From positions 1-59,163 of the forward strand of contig JACWDK010000006.1 of NCBI GenBank assembly GCA_014654165.1: a DNA stretch of 59,163 bases. Direction: 5' to 3'. The notes beneath the pieces are model-generated. The model did no database searches. It worked only from the letters and a program-made list of their open reading frames with translations, and was not told where the DNA came from. Positions 1 through 8,777 of the stretch are shown piece after piece. Position numbers and translations under genes: made by a program. Origin of the DNA: Pelagibacterales bacterium SAG-MED13. Its GTDB lineage: Bacteria > Pseudomonadota > Alphaproteobacteria > Pelagibacterales > Pelagibacteraceae. Positions within the stretch are counted from its first letter, which is position 1, and each line of letters opens with the position of its first letter.

Positions 1-5
1 TAACA

Positions 6-766
6 ATGGTAATTTACTTATTAAAAAAATCTTATCAGCTTAAAGATCTTAAAGAAATAAACTTTAAAGATTTGTGGGGTGATCACGGCGTATTTACGAC
101 TATGTGGATTTTTGGAAAACCACCTAAAATTTTGTTTTTTAAAAACCATATAGAAAATTTAGTTAAATCCCTTAAAAGTTACGGAATAAAAAAAAGATCT
201 CTTAAAAAAGATATTTTTGAACTAATAAATAAAAATCTATCAAAGAAAACTCAATACAATCATTTACTTAGAGTTGCTCTAAATAAAAAAACAATTTCAG
301 TATCATTAAGAAAAAGAGTTAAACCAAAATTAGATTTTGATTTAAAATTAGTTAAATTGAAACGTGAGAGACCAAAATATAAAAATTTAAAATATAAAAA
401 GATTTTATTTTATTTGTCAAAAATGGATAATTCTAAGTCAGACATTGGTCTAGTATCTAATAAAAAAATTTTAGAATCAGGCACATCAAATTTATTTTTT
501 ATAAAAGATAAGAAAATTTTTACTTCCAAAAAAGATGCATATGAAGGGATTACTTATAAGTTTTTTAAAAGTAAATTAAAAAAGATATATTAATTAAAGA
601 GATTAAAAAATTTGATGAAATAATATTAATTGGTTCGGGAAAAGGTGTTACCTCCATAAAAACAATAAAACAAATTGGATGGAGAAGGAAAAACTTAGAT
701 TACTATAAAATACTTGCAAAATACTATAGTTTAGCAATAAAAAACTGCAGAACATATAAGTTTTAA
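6..766 (+). pseudogene. class IV aminotransferase (PabC/IlvE-like), apparent frameshift
   Basis: The first reading frame (6-593) encodes 195 residues resembling a PLP fold-type IV enzyme such as 4-amino-4-deoxychorismate lyase or a branched-chain aminotransferase. It contains the family-typical ESGTSNLFF strand followed by the YEGIT segment. After its stop, a different frame (from about 575 to the stop at 764-766) continues the fold with FDEIILIGSGKGVTSI, the usual C-terminal PLP-phosphate-binding loop. Adding one A to the A6 run at 578-583 joins the two frames into a protein of about 253 residues. The gene therefore looks whole apart from a 1-base deletion, either a real mutation or a homopolymer sequencing error. 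The specific substrate cannot be told; a PabC role is a guess. Confidence 0.75.
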
Positions 767-770
767 AAAT

Positions 771-1169
771 ATGAGAGATCCAAATAATCCCTGCTTATTT
801 TGTAATATTAAGGAAAGTGGTGTGAGCAAAGAAAATAATTTAGCATATGCTAGTTATGACTCTTACCCAGTATCAAAATACCATTGCTTAATAATACCTA
901 AGAGACATATAAAAAATAGCTTTGAACTTACTAATGAGGAATTAATTGCATGTAATGATATCATAAAAATAGTTCAAAAAGAAATTATTGAAAAAGATAA
1001 CAAAGTTAAAGGATTTAATTTTGGAACAAATATTGGTTCAGTTTCTGGCCAGTCAATTTTTCATTGTCATTTTCATTTAATTCCACGCAGAGATGGTGAT
1101 GTTGACAATCCTCAAGGCGGAGTAAGATCTGTTATTCCAAATAAGCAGCACTATAAGAGAAAAAAATAG
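771..1169 (+). CDS. HIT (histidine triad) family protein
   Basis: This is a 132-residue protein with the nucleotide-binding histidine triad FHCHFHLIP (His98, His100, His102) near the C-terminus. CLFC at residues 8-11 is like the zinc-binding pair found in many Hint-type proteins. Length and layout fit the single-domain Hint/HinT group, which hydrolyses nucleoside phosphoramidates or adenylated compounds in the cytoplasm. The start lies only 4 bases after the end of the broken aminotransferase gene, so the two were probably co-transcribed. A hairpin with a U-tract follows it. The physiological substrate cannot be predicted. Confidence 0.9.
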   Translation: MRDPNNPCLFCNIKESGVSKENNLAYASYDSYPVSKYHCLIIPKRHIKNSFELTNEELIACNDIIKIVQKEIIEKDNKVKGFNFGTNIGSVSGQSIFHCHFHLIPRRDGDVDNPQGGVRSVIPNKQHYKRKK

Positions 1170-1176
1170 CCTGTTA

Positions 1177-1219
1177 TCAACGTTAAATTGCGGTGAGTTA
1201 GCAGTTGAACTATTTTTTT
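1177..1219 (+). terminator. hairpin with T-tract between HIT gene and aprM
   Basis: TCAACGTTAA (1177-1186) pairs with TTAGC (1198-1202) and GTTGA (1204-1208), with one bulged A and an 11-base loop. A T7 run at 1213-1219 follows. This is the form of a Rho-independent terminator for the upstream gene. It could instead be part of a leader RNA for aprM, since it lies 56 bases before that start codon. The fold was worked out by eye only. Confidence 0.45.
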
Positions 1220-1274
1220 AAGTAGATTAGACATCTTTGAAGTTTATATTAAAATAATTTAACATAAGGCGGAA

Positions 1275-2069
1275 ATGTTTAACGTAAACCCATTCTCTGA
1301 TTTATCAGAAATTATATCTCCACTTGTTATGCAAGGATTTATTATTTCTATGGTTGCACTTATTGCTATTGGAACAATTATTCAAATGATACATCATAAA
1401 AATCTCACTTATTTTCTATCTAACGCAAAAAAAGCAAAACTTAATGCTACAAGAGAATTAGGAATTGGAGAAAGAACTTCAATAATAGCAAAAACAACTG
1501 TAGTAGATATAGGCACAACTTCTGAATTAGGATTTGGTAAGAGAAGATTAGCACACGTACTTGGTATGTATGGGACTATATTATTTTGGTTATCTTCTGC
1601 TATGTTGGTTTTTTGTTATACAGGCGTAGACAAAGACAATTCAGAATTATGGTCAACATTATGGCATGCAGGAGCAATCCTAACTTGTTTGGGAGGATTT
1701 TGGTTTTGGTTTTTTTTAAGAGTTGATGTATCTGCAGAAGCTCATCCATGGTATAGAATTATAAAAGCTGATTTATTTGTTTTGGCTTTGCTAGCTTGTT
1801 CAACTTTTGGATTAGCATGGTCTTATACACAATTTAATGGTCAAGTAGGGCTTTCATTTTTATTTTTATCACTGTTTATTGCTGCAAACTTGATTCTTTT
1901 TGGAGGAGTATACTGGTCAAAATTTGCACATATGTTTTATAAACCCGGAGCAGCTATACAAAAAAATTTAGCAGAAGCTGATGGATCTAGAGATAATCTT
2001 CCACCACCAGCAGACGCACCTGAGCAATTTGGCTTAGGTATAAAAAGAGAAGAGCCAAAACATTATTAA
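1275..2069 (+). CDS. aprM: adenylylsulfate reductase membrane anchor AprM
   Basis: This 264-residue protein has about five predicted membrane segments (roughly residues 17-39, 93-115, 132-149, 166-183 and 192-214) and a hydrophilic proline-rich C-terminus. It lies directly upstream of aprB and aprA, as in the proteobacterial sulfur-oxidiser-type apr loci, where AprM is thought to tie the AprBA heterodimer to the membrane and to the quinone pool in place of QmoABC. The start is the first ATG, preceded by a weak GGCGGA ribosome-binding sequence. The family call comes from gene order plus topology. The electron-transfer role is established only by inference for the family. Confidence 0.85.
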   Translation: MFNVNPFSDLSEIISPLVMQGFIISMVALIAIGTIIQMIHHKNLTYFLSNAKKAKLNATRELGIGERTSIIAKTTVVDIGTTSELGFGKRRLAHVLGMYGTILFWLSSAMLVFCYTGVDKDNSELWSTLWHAGAILTCLGGFWFWFFLRVDVSAEAHPWYRIIKADLFVLALLACSTFGLAWSYTQFNGQVGLSFLFLSLFIAANLILFGGVYWSKFAHMFYKPGAAIQKNLAEADGSRDNLPPPADAPEQFGLGIKREEPKHY

Positions 2070-2102
2070 TATGATAATAGAAAAAGGAGAAAAATAAATA
2101 TT

Positions 2103-2573
2103 ATGTCAACTTTTGTATACATGACTAGATGTGATGGCTGTGGACATTGCGTAGATATTTGCCCATCTGATATAATGCATATAGATGAAAATATCAGACG
2201 TGCAAAAAACATAGAACCAAATTTTTGCTGGGAATGTTATTCATGTGTAAAAGCTTGTCCTAATCATGCAATTGATGTTAGAGGTTATGCAGACTTTGCG
2301 CCAATGGGTCATAGCGTTAGAGTACGAAGAGAAGAAGAAAAAGGAACAATCTCTTGGAAAATAAAATTTAGAAATGGTACTGAAAAAAACTTTGTATCCC
2401 CAATAACAACAAAACCTTGGGGAAAATTTATTCCAAAACTTGCAGAAGGTGATAAACCTAATCAGGGTGAAATCAATTCTCAAAGACTTTATAGCGAACC
2501 AGAAGGATTAAATACAAAACAAGAATTACCATCGGTACCAAAAGAGTCTTTTAAAAAAGGAGTTTACTATTAA
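2103..2573 (+). CDS. aprB: adenylylsulfate reductase subunit beta AprB
   Basis: This is a 156-residue iron-sulfur subunit with two complete [4Fe-4S] ferredoxin motifs: CDGCGHCVDIC (Cys10, 13, 16, 20) and CWECYSCVKAC (Cys42, 45, 48, 52). It passes electrons between the FAD of AprA and the membrane partner. The C-terminal tail after residue 60 is the AprB-specific arm that wraps the alpha subunit. A good AGGAGA ribosome-binding sequence lies about 10 bases upstream. The stop and the aprA start overlap as TAATG, indicating coupled translation. In an organism with a sulfonate pathway it probably works in the oxidative direction, from sulfite and AMP to APS. Confidence 0.95.
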   Translation: MSTFVYMTRCDGCGHCVDICPSDIMHIDENIRRAKNIEPNFCWECYSCVKACPNHAIDVRGYADFAPMGHSVRVRREEEKGTISWKIKFRNGTEKNFVSPITTKPWGKFIPKLAEGDKPNQGEINSQRLYSEPEGLNTKQELPSVPKESFKKGVYY

Positions 2574-4432
2574 TGGCTAAACATAAAACTCACATTGAAG
2601 ATTGTGATGTATTGGTAGTAGGTGGAGGTATGGCTGGAACTGGTGCTACTTTTGAAGCTAGACATTGGGGAAGAGATTTAAAAATTGTATGTGTTGAAAA
2701 AGCTAATATTGACAGAAGTGGAGCTGTTGCACAAGGCTTGTATGCTATTAATTGTTACATGGGAATGCAATGGGATGAAAATCAACCTGAAGACCATGTA
2801 AGATATGCACGTAATGATTTGATGGGTATGGTCAGAGAAGACTTAGGATATGACATGGCTCGTCATGTAGATTCAACTGTTCATATGTTTGATGAGTGGG
2901 GTCTTCCAATGATGAAAAATGAAAAAACTGGCAGATATTTAAGAGAAGGTAAATGGCAAATAATGATCCATGGTGAAAGTTATAAGCCTATTGTTGCGGA
3001 AGCTGCAAAAAAATCAGCTGATAAAATTTATAACAGAATAATGATTACTCATCTTTTAATGGATGAAGCAAAAGAAAATAGAGTAGGTGGTGCAGTTGGT
3101 TTTAATATGAGGACAGGAGATTTTCATGTGTTTAGAGCAAAAGCTGTTATTGTTGCTGCAGGTGGGGCATCTCATATTTTTAAACCAAGAGCTGTTGGAG
3201 AAGGCATGGGCAGAACTTGGTACGCTCCTTGGAGCAATGGATCTGCTTATGCATTACCAATTGCTGCAGGTGCAAAAATGACACAAATGGAAAATAGAAT
3301 TGTTCTTTGTAGATTTAAAGATGGGTATGGACCTGTTGGTGCATATTTTTTACATTTAAAAACTTATACTCAAAATGCAAATGGGGAGAATTATGAGAAG
3401 AAATGGTACGATCAAACTAAAGAGTTAGTTGGAGAGTATATTGATCATCATCCAACTCCAACTTGTTTGAGAAATCATGCTTTTATTCAAGAAACAATGG
3501 CAGGTGGTGGACCAATTCAGATGGTCACAACTGAAGCTTTCCAAGATCCTCACTTAGAAACTGTTGGATGGGAAAACTTTTTGGGAATGACTGTTGGACA
3601 AGCAGTTGTTTGGGCTTCCCAAAATATTGATCCAAAATATACAAATCCAGAATTAACTACATCAGAGCCATATGTAATGGGTTCACATGCTACTTGTTCA
3701 GGAGCATGGGTAAGTGGTCCAGAGGATTTATCACCTCCAGAATATTTCTGGGGATACAATAGAATGTTAACTATTGATGGTTTATTTGGCGCTGGTGATA
3801 CTGTTGGTGGAAGTGCACACAAATTTTCATCAGGATCATTTACGGAGGGAAGACTAGCTGCAAAAGCTGCAGTTAAATATATTGAAGATCAAAAAGCAGA
3901 TGGAATTAATATATCTGATAAACAATGTAATGATTTTAAAGCCAAAGTTTACAAGCCTCTAGAAACCTTTACTGTTGCTCAAAATGAAATTACTGGAGGA
4001 ACTGTTTCTCCAAGTTATATTTCCCCAATCCAAGGACTTCAAAGACTTCAGAGAATAATGGATGAGTATGTAGGAGGAATTGCAACAAATTATATGACTA
4101 ATGAAAATATGCTCAAAAGAGGTCTAGAATTACTTGCATGGTTAGAGGAAGATTTAGAAAAAGTTGGTGCAGAGGATTATCATCAATTGATGAGGGCATG
4201 GGAATTAAAGCACAGGGCTTTAACTTCTCAATGTGTAACTGAACATACTCTATTTAGAGAAGAAACTCGTTGGCCAGGCTATTATTACAGAGGAGACCAT
4301 ATGAAACTAGATGATGAAAATTGGCATTGTCTTACTGTTTCAAGAAGAGATCCGAAAACTGGGAAGTTTACCCTAGAAAAGATCCCTGTTTATCATATTG
4401 TAGATGAGAACGAGAAGAAAAAAGCTTCTTAA
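2573..4432 (+). CDS. aprA: adenylylsulfate reductase subunit alpha AprA
   Basis: This is a 619-residue flavoprotein of the succinate dehydrogenase/fumarate reductase type. An N-terminal FAD-binding GGGMAGTGA motif sits at about residues 17-25, followed by the AprA-typical GAVAQGLYAINCYMG stretch and a C-terminal helical domain. It binds the substrate (APS, or AMP plus sulfite) and forms a heterodimer with AprB. Length matches the family. It overlaps aprB by one base. SAR11 bacteria are known to carry aprBA although they lack assimilatory sulfate reduction, and sulfite oxidation or detoxification is the usual interpretation. No sat (ATP sulfurylase) gene lies next to it in this window. Confidence 0.96.
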   Translation: MAKHKTHIEDCDVLVVGGGMAGTGATFEARHWGRDLKIVCVEKANIDRSGAVAQGLYAINCYMGMQWDENQPEDHVRYARNDLMGMVREDLGYDMARHVDSTVHMFDEWGLPMMKNEKTGRYLREGKWQIMIHGESYKPIVAEAAKKSADKIYNRIMITHLLMDEAKENRVGGAVGFNMRTGDFHVFRAKAVIVAAGGASHIFKPRAVGEGMGRTWYAPWSNGSAYALPIAAGAKMTQMENRIVLCRFKDGYGPVGAYFLHLKTYTQNANGENYEKKWYDQTKELVGEYIDHHPTPTCLRNHAFIQETMAGGGPIQMVTTEAFQDPHLETVGWENFLGMTVGQAVVWASQNIDPKYTNPELTTSEPYVMGSHATCSGAWVSGPEDLSPPEYFWGYNRMLTIDGLFGAGDTVGGSAHKFSSGSFTEGRLAAKAAVKYIEDQKADGINISDKQCNDFKAKVYKPLETFTVAQNEITGGTVSPSYISPIQGLQRLQRIMDEYVGGIATNYMTNENMLKRGLELLAWLEEDLEKVGAEDYHQLMRAWELKHRALTSQCVTEHTLFREETRWPGYYYRGDHMKLDDENWHCLTVSRRDPKTGKFTLEKIPVYHIVDENEKKKAS

Positions 4433-4445
4433 ATAAAAAATATCT

Positions 4446-4796
4446 ATGGATCTACTAGCTAAATCTGACCAGGATATATTTGCAATAGGCAAACCTTTAT
4501 GGGAAAATTTAGTCAGATCATCAAATCTCAAGGATTATGGAGGATTTACTAAAGATTTTTCAACTCAAATGTTATTTGGAGCTAATGAAGTAGAGCTTGG
4601 AAAACAGTGGGCTAATAATAAAATAATCACTAATCTAAATGAAACTTACGAGCCTTTTGGTACTCTAAAAAGAGGTGATCACGTCACTGTCCTTATTAAG
4701 CAGACTAACAAAGAAATTAAAGGGGAGTTTCTAGGTAGATTGGTTCTTGGGGTTGAGGATGGAGAAGTAAAGGTATTTGGAGCAACAATCTACTAA
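4446..4796 (+). CDS. uncharacterised small protein in the apr operon
   Basis: This 116-residue soluble protein has no signal peptide or membrane segment. It starts 13 bases after aprA, so it is almost certainly in the same transcript. The C-terminal half alternates hydrophobic and charged residues (HVTVLIKQ, GEFLGRLVLGVEDGEVKVFGA) in a pattern suggesting a beta-sheet, loosely like NTF2/SnoaL-type folds. That resemblance is only an impression. There are no cysteines and so no metal-cluster motif. A role in the maturation or activity of APS reductase, or in sulfite handling, is suggested by position alone. Confidence 0.8.
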   Translation: MDLLAKSDQDIFAIGKPLWENLVRSSNLKDYGGFTKDFSTQMLFGANEVELGKQWANNKIITNLNETYEPFGTLKRGDHVTVLIKQTNKEIKGEFLGRLVLGVEDGEVKVFGATIY

Positions 4797-4865
4797 TATT
4801 AATAATTAACAATTCTTTCAATTAAGATTTGACAATTTTTTCACTGGGTGTATTGAGAAATATAA

Positions 4866-5000
4866 ATGCATATTCCAAATATAAAAATTACTCAAAAACT
4901 TAAAGATAACAAATCAACATTTATAAAAACTGGAATTTTTTCTGCAATAGGTGCTTGCTGGGGAGTAATCTTAGTTGGAACTTTTGTAACTTTTAACTAA
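4866..5000 (+). CDS. 44-residue single-pass membrane protein
   Basis: A short ORF begins at ATG 4866 and ends with TAA at 4998-5000. It encodes a basic N-terminus (KITQKLKDNKSTFIKTG) followed by one hydrophobic helix (IFSAIGACWGVILVGTFVTF). It fills the gap between the apr-operon unknown gene and the TauE/SafE exporter, in the same orientation. Its membrane-anchor character and position suggest a small accessory subunit of this sulfur module, but no family was recognised. Coding status is probable, not proven; ribosome-binding sequence upstream is weak. Confidence 0.55.
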   Translation: MHIPNIKITQKLKDNKSTFIKTGIFSAIGACWGVILVGTFVTFN

Positions 5001-5029
5001 GTTATATTAATAGTTTTTTTTATTTTAAT

Positions 5030-6124
5030 ATGGATGTTTTTTTACCAATAGCTCAAGTATTTATTAATCCAATTGAAATACTCTTATTAAGTGCAATAGT
5101 TGGAGTGCTTTCAGGTTTATTTGGTGTTGGAGGTGGATTTTTAATGACTCCATTTTTAATTTTTATGGGAGTTCCACCTGCATATGCAGTTGCTAATGAA
5201 GCAAACAATATTCTAGCAACTTCTGTATCAGGATCTACTACTCATTATTTAAAAAACACATTGGATTATAAAATGGGCTTTATGATCGTAATAGGTGGTT
5301 CTATAGGAACTGCTTTAGGCATTTATACTTTTACTTATTTTCAAGATATAGGCAAAATTGATACCGTCATTTCTTTAGCTTATATGTATATACTTGCTAT
5401 TATCGGTACATTAATGCTGGTCGAAAGTCTTGGCGAAATTGATAAAGCAAAAAAAAATGTCATAGAGAAAAAAAAGTTACATGTTCATTATTGGATACAT
5501 GGGCTTCCTTTTCGAATGAGATTTCCAAAATCAAAATTATATGAAAGTATATTTACTCCAATTATTATTGGTTTGGCTGTTGGTTTTATAGCAGCAATAA
5601 TGGGTATAGGTGGGGCCTTTATTTTAGTACCTGCAATGATTTATATTATTAAAATGCCCACTAAACTAGTTCCAGGCACATCTTTATTTGTAACTATTTT
5701 TGTAAGTGTCATAGTTACTTTTTTACATTCATTTAATTATGGCTCTATAGACCTAATGTTGGTTGTTATGTTAGTAATAGGTTCGATTATTGGTGTCCAG
5801 GTTGGACAAAAGCTTGGAGAACAAATTGACAGTTCGGGACTTAAAGCATTATTGGCAATTTTATTATTAGTTGTTGGTATAATTATTGCTTATGATACTT
5901 TTTTTTCAGAAGAAGTTCAAAAAGAAACAATTAAAGTTTTAAGCAAAGATCTTAATTTCTTTTCAAGATTTATTAAAGACTTCTCAAAAGATATGCCATT
6001 CTTTTATGGATTATTTTCTATTTTGTTTGCTGTTATTCTAGGAATTTCAGCAGCCTTCATAAGAAGATTTGTTTCAAATTTTAGAAAAAAAAATTTTAAT
6101 AAGTCCTCAAAACAATCTAAATAA
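5030..6124 (+). CDS. TauE/SafE family sulfite/sulfonate exporter
   Basis: This 364-residue membrane protein carries the two repeated TauE/SafE halves, each opening with a glycine-rich motif: SGLFGVGGGFLMTPFLI at about residues 28-44, and IMGIGGAFILVPAMI in the second half. About eight membrane segments are predicted. Family members export sulfite, sulfoacetate or related anions. Its place downstream of aprMBA and near Xsc and SuyAB, both of which produce sulfite, supports a sulfite export role. The C-terminal tail is lysine-rich and cytoplasmic. Its 3' end overlaps the convergent YeiH-type gene by 8 bases. Confidence 0.85.
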   Translation: MDVFLPIAQVFINPIEILLLSAIVGVLSGLFGVGGGFLMTPFLIFMGVPPAYAVANEANNILATSVSGSTTHYLKNTLDYKMGFMIVIGGSIGTALGIYTFTYFQDIGKIDTVISLAYMYILAIIGTLMLVESLGEIDKAKKNVIEKKKLHVHYWIHGLPFRMRFPKSKLYESIFTPIIIGLAVGFIAAIMGIGGAFILVPAMIYIIKMPTKLVPGTSLFVTIFVSVIVTFLHSFNYGSIDLMLVVMLVIGSIIGVQVGQKLGEQIDSSGLKALLAILLLVVGIIIAYDTFFSEEVQKETIKVLSKDLNFFSRFIKDFSKDMPFFYGLFSILFAVILGISAAFIRRFVSNFRKKNFNKSSKQSK

Positions 6125-7190
6125 ATAATTTTAAATAAATTTCGATCGTTAGGACTGAAACAATTCCAACCGTCAGCATAGCTACAAAACCAACAGCAAA
6201 TGGTTTATAACCCATATTTATAATATCTTTTAAGTTTGTTGATAGCCCTATAGCTGCCATTGCCATTGTTAAAAAAACTTTAGATAAGGTTTTAATATAA
6301 AAAATTGTTTCTATCCAATTATCATTATTGTTATTTGTAAAAATTTGATCACCAATATTTCTAAAAACAATCATTACTATAAAGCCCAAAACAAAATAAG
6401 GAAATATATCTAGTACGGAATAGTTTTTCTCCTTAGGAATACCTCTATTATATAAAAATGCAAAAAGGGGGATCATAATAATTAAAAAAGTATTTCTAAT
6501 AAGCTTAGTTACTGTTGCTATATTTAAAGTTTCAGGACTGTTGAATTGTTGGTCATATATTAATCCTGCAGCTGCAACTTGTGAGGTCTCATGAATAGAG
6601 GTTCCTAAAAATAGGCCTGCAAATAATGGATTTCCTTCAAAATACAAATTTGCAAAATATGGATATAATAACATCGATAGTATTCCAAATAGTGTAATGT
6701 TTGCAATTGCATAAGATACTTCATTTTTACTGGCTTTAATTACTGGCGCTGTAGCCATAATAGCTGTTGTTCCACAAACGGTACTACCTATCGATATTAA
6801 GTATGCCATTCTAGTTGGAATATTTAATTTTTTTATTATAAGTTTTATTACAATTAAAACACTTATCATGCAGATTATAATTAATGGTATTGCAATTTTA
6901 CTGAATTCTAAAAATTCAAATGGTTTTAATTGTATGCCAAGGCAGATTATTCCTAATTTTAAAATATATTCTCTTGAAAAATCTAATCCTTTTTGAATAC
7001 TGTTTCTAATTTTAAATATATTACCAAATAATATTCCTAAAAGAATTGCTATCATTGCTGTTGAGATAGGACTTTTATCATATCCAAAAAATTCAATACC
7101 AATAATGTTATTAAAACCTTGAGAAAGCGTATAAAGAACAAAAGCAAGGACAATACCTGGTGCTACTACCAGATATTTTTTATAATCCAT
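6117..7190 (-). CDS. YeiH/UPF0324-type putative sulfate exporter
   Basis: This is a 357-residue polytopic protein of about nine or ten membrane segments. It has the family-typical ISIGSTVCGTTAIMATAP motif (first helix-turn region) and LFLGTSIHETSQVAAAG further on. The family is often annotated as putative sulfate exporter, but its transport substrate is not firmly established. It lies 15 bases downstream of suyB and is read in the same direction, so it is likely part of the suyAB operon. An anion exporter is expected there because SuyAB releases sulfite. Together with the convergent TauE/SafE gene it gives this locus two unrelated exporters. Confidence 0.85.
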   Translation of the reverse strand: MDYKKYLVVAPGIVLAFVLYTLSQGFNNIIGIEFFGYDKSPISTAMIAILLGILFGNIFKIRNSIQKGLDFSREYILKLGIICLGIQLKPFEFLEFSKIAIPLIIICMISVLIVIKLIIKKLNIPTRMAYLISIGSTVCGTTAIMATAPVIKASKNEVSYAIANITLFGILSMLLYPYFANLYFEGNPLFAGLFLGTSIHETSQVAAAGLIYDQQFNSPETLNIATVTKLIRNTFLIIMIPLFAFLYNRGIPKEKNYSVLDIFPYFVLGFIVMIVFRNIGDQIFTNNNNDNWIETIFYIKTLSKVFLTMAMAAIGLSTNLKDIINMGYKPFAVGFVAMLTVGIVSVLTIEIYLKLFI

Positions 7191-7205
7191 AAAATATAAA
7201 ATTAT

Positions 7206-8372
7206 TTATGCACTTCTATAAAGCTTAGTCATGACAAATTCTTTATGACCAAGTGCTTCTGCGCAGGTTAATCTTCCATTAGCAACTCTTAAAGTTGTCT
7301 CTATAAGTTTGTCACCAGCCTCTGATAAATTCATTTCTCTTGAAAGAATTTTTGATACATCACAATCTATGTGCTCACCCATCCCTTTGACGGTTAGAGG
7401 ATTTGCAGTTAATTTAACAACAGGCTCTATAGGGTTGCCAACTATATTTCCTTGTCCTGTAGGGAATAAATGGATATTGAATCCTGCCGCCGCCTGAAGT
7501 GTAACACATTCAGCAGCTGCTGAAGAAGTGTCCATGAAATATAATCCATTACCTTTTTTAGGTTCCTCTGCTGGTTCTAAAACATCAATAAACTTACAAC
7601 TTCCAATTTTTTGAAAGTTACCAAATGCTTTTTCTTCTATGGTTGTTAATCCACCAGCTATATTCCCAGCTGTTGGTTGACTTTCAGAAAGATCATCAGT
7701 TGCTTCTTTTAAAATAAAATCATTATAATCATTCCATGTTTTCATAAATTTATCAGATGCCTCTTTTGTTGCTCCTCTAGTTGCGCATACTTTTTCAGCT
7801 CCAGTAAGTTCAGATGTTTCTCCAAAACATAAATGAACACCTAAAGGCTCTAGTTTATCCATTAAATTTCCCACTGTAGGATTTGAAGCTAGACCTGAAG
7901 TCGTATCCGACTCCCCACATTTTACTGAAATCCACAAATCACTTATTGGACATTCCACTCGTTGTTTTTCTGATGCCCACATTACAAATTCTTGGGCTTT
8001 TTTAGATGCTTTCATTACTGTGCCTATATCTCCAGTGCGCTCTATGTGAAATCCTTCTACTGGCTTTCCAGTTTTAGCAATCCCATCAACAATCTTTTTT
8101 GTCCACTTAGGTTCAATACCAATTACGATAACAGCTGCAACGTTAGGGTTACTTCCGGTGCCTATCATAGTTCTAAAATGTAACTCCAAATCTGCTCCAA
8201 ATTGAAGTCTCCCATATGAATGAGGAAGTGCTATAGTTCCTTTTATATTATTTGCTACCGACTCGGCACAAGCATTTGAAATGTCATCTACTGGTAGAAT
8301 AATTACATGATTTCTTGTTCCGGCTCTTCCATTTTCTCTTTTATAGCCTAAAAAACTTTTTGGAATCTCCAT
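7206..8372 (-). CDS. suyB: (2R)-sulfolactate sulfo-lyase subunit beta SuyB
   Basis: This 388-residue protein belongs to the UxaA/altronate dehydratase large-domain family. It starts with the typical [19 protein letters not shown] segment and contains [17 protein letters not shown], where the cysteine and acidic residues bind the metal. With SuyA it splits sulfolactate into pyruvate and sulfite. The assignment over altronate or galactarate dehydratase rests on the two-subunit form, the SuyA-like partner 4 bases upstream, and the surrounding sulfonate and sulfite genes. No sulfolactate-forming genes (slcD, hpsN, comC) are visible in the window, so the substrate must come from elsewhere. Confidence 0.88.
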   Translation of the reverse strand: MEIPKSFLGYKRENGRAGTRNHVIILPVDDISNACAESVANNIKGTIALPHSYGRLQFGADLELHFRTMIGTGSNPNVAAVIVIGIEPKWTKKIVDGIAKTGKPVEGFHIERTGDIGTVMKASKKAQEFVMWASEKQRVECPISDLWISVKCGESDTTSGLASNPTVGNLMDKLEPLGVHLCFGETSELTGAEKVCATRGATKEASDKFMKTWNDYNDFILKEATDDLSESQPTAGNIAGGLTTIEEKAFGNFQKIGSCKFIDVLEPAEEPKKGNGLYFMDTSSAAAECVTLQAAAGFNIHLFPTGQGNIVGNPIEPVVKLTANPLTVKGMGEHIDCDVSKILSREMNLSEAGDKLIETTLRVANGRLTCAEALGHKEFVMTKLYRSA

Positions 8373-8376
8373 ACAA

Positions 8377-8661
8377 TTACCACTTTTTTGTTTTTACATT
8401 GTGAACATGAACATGCTCACCTTTTTTAATTGATTTAACCACCTTACCTATATCGTGTCCATATTTAAGAATTGTGTCTCCCTCTTTTAGATCTATCATA
8501 GCAATTTTATGTCCTAAGGGGATTTCATCCATTGATTGAATCTCTGTAGAACTGTCATTTTCCATGATCCAGCACTTGCATTCTTGCTGCGGAGTGATTT
8601 TTTCTATAACTACGACACCTACGTTATCTTTTTGGTCATGTATTATGATGTCTGTAGCCAT
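8377..8661 (-). CDS. suyA: (2R)-sulfolactate sulfo-lyase subunit alpha SuyA
   Basis: This is a 94-residue SAF-domain protein, the small subunit of the UxaA-type lyases. It has [22 protein letters not shown] followed by the SuyA-type C-terminus [10 protein letters not shown]. It is translated just ahead of suyB, with a 4-base gap. A GAAAG sequence precedes the ATG on the minus strand. The gene is divergent from xsc, so the 116 bases at 8662-8777 must hold both promoters and perhaps a shared regulator site. No clear operator was found there. Confidence 0.88.
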   Translation of the reverse strand: MATDIIIHDQKDNVGVVVIEKITPQQECKCWIMENDSSTEIQSMDEIPLGHKIAMIDLKEGDTILKYGHDIGKVVKSIKKGEHVHVHNVKTKKW

Positions 8662-8777
8662 ATCTTTCTAGTGTCGATTTGTTTGTTTGAAATTTTTAAA
8701 AACTTATATATTAATCGCCTGAATTAACAATTAATTTTTAAAAATATTACAAAATTTAGTTTAGAAAGGTTCTATAA

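Noticed and set aside
1170-1274. SAM-type riboswitch before aprM
   Set aside because: The gap holds a simple hairpin with a T-run. I could not fit a known SAM riboswitch core, and no methionine-related gene follows.
3550-3822. 90-residue minus-strand ORF inside aprA
   Set aside because: It is a shadow of a strongly conserved gene on the other strand, with no recognisable motif.
7992-8183. 63-residue plus-strand ORF inside suyB
   Set aside because: It is a shadow frame with cysteine- and tyrosine-rich random composition.
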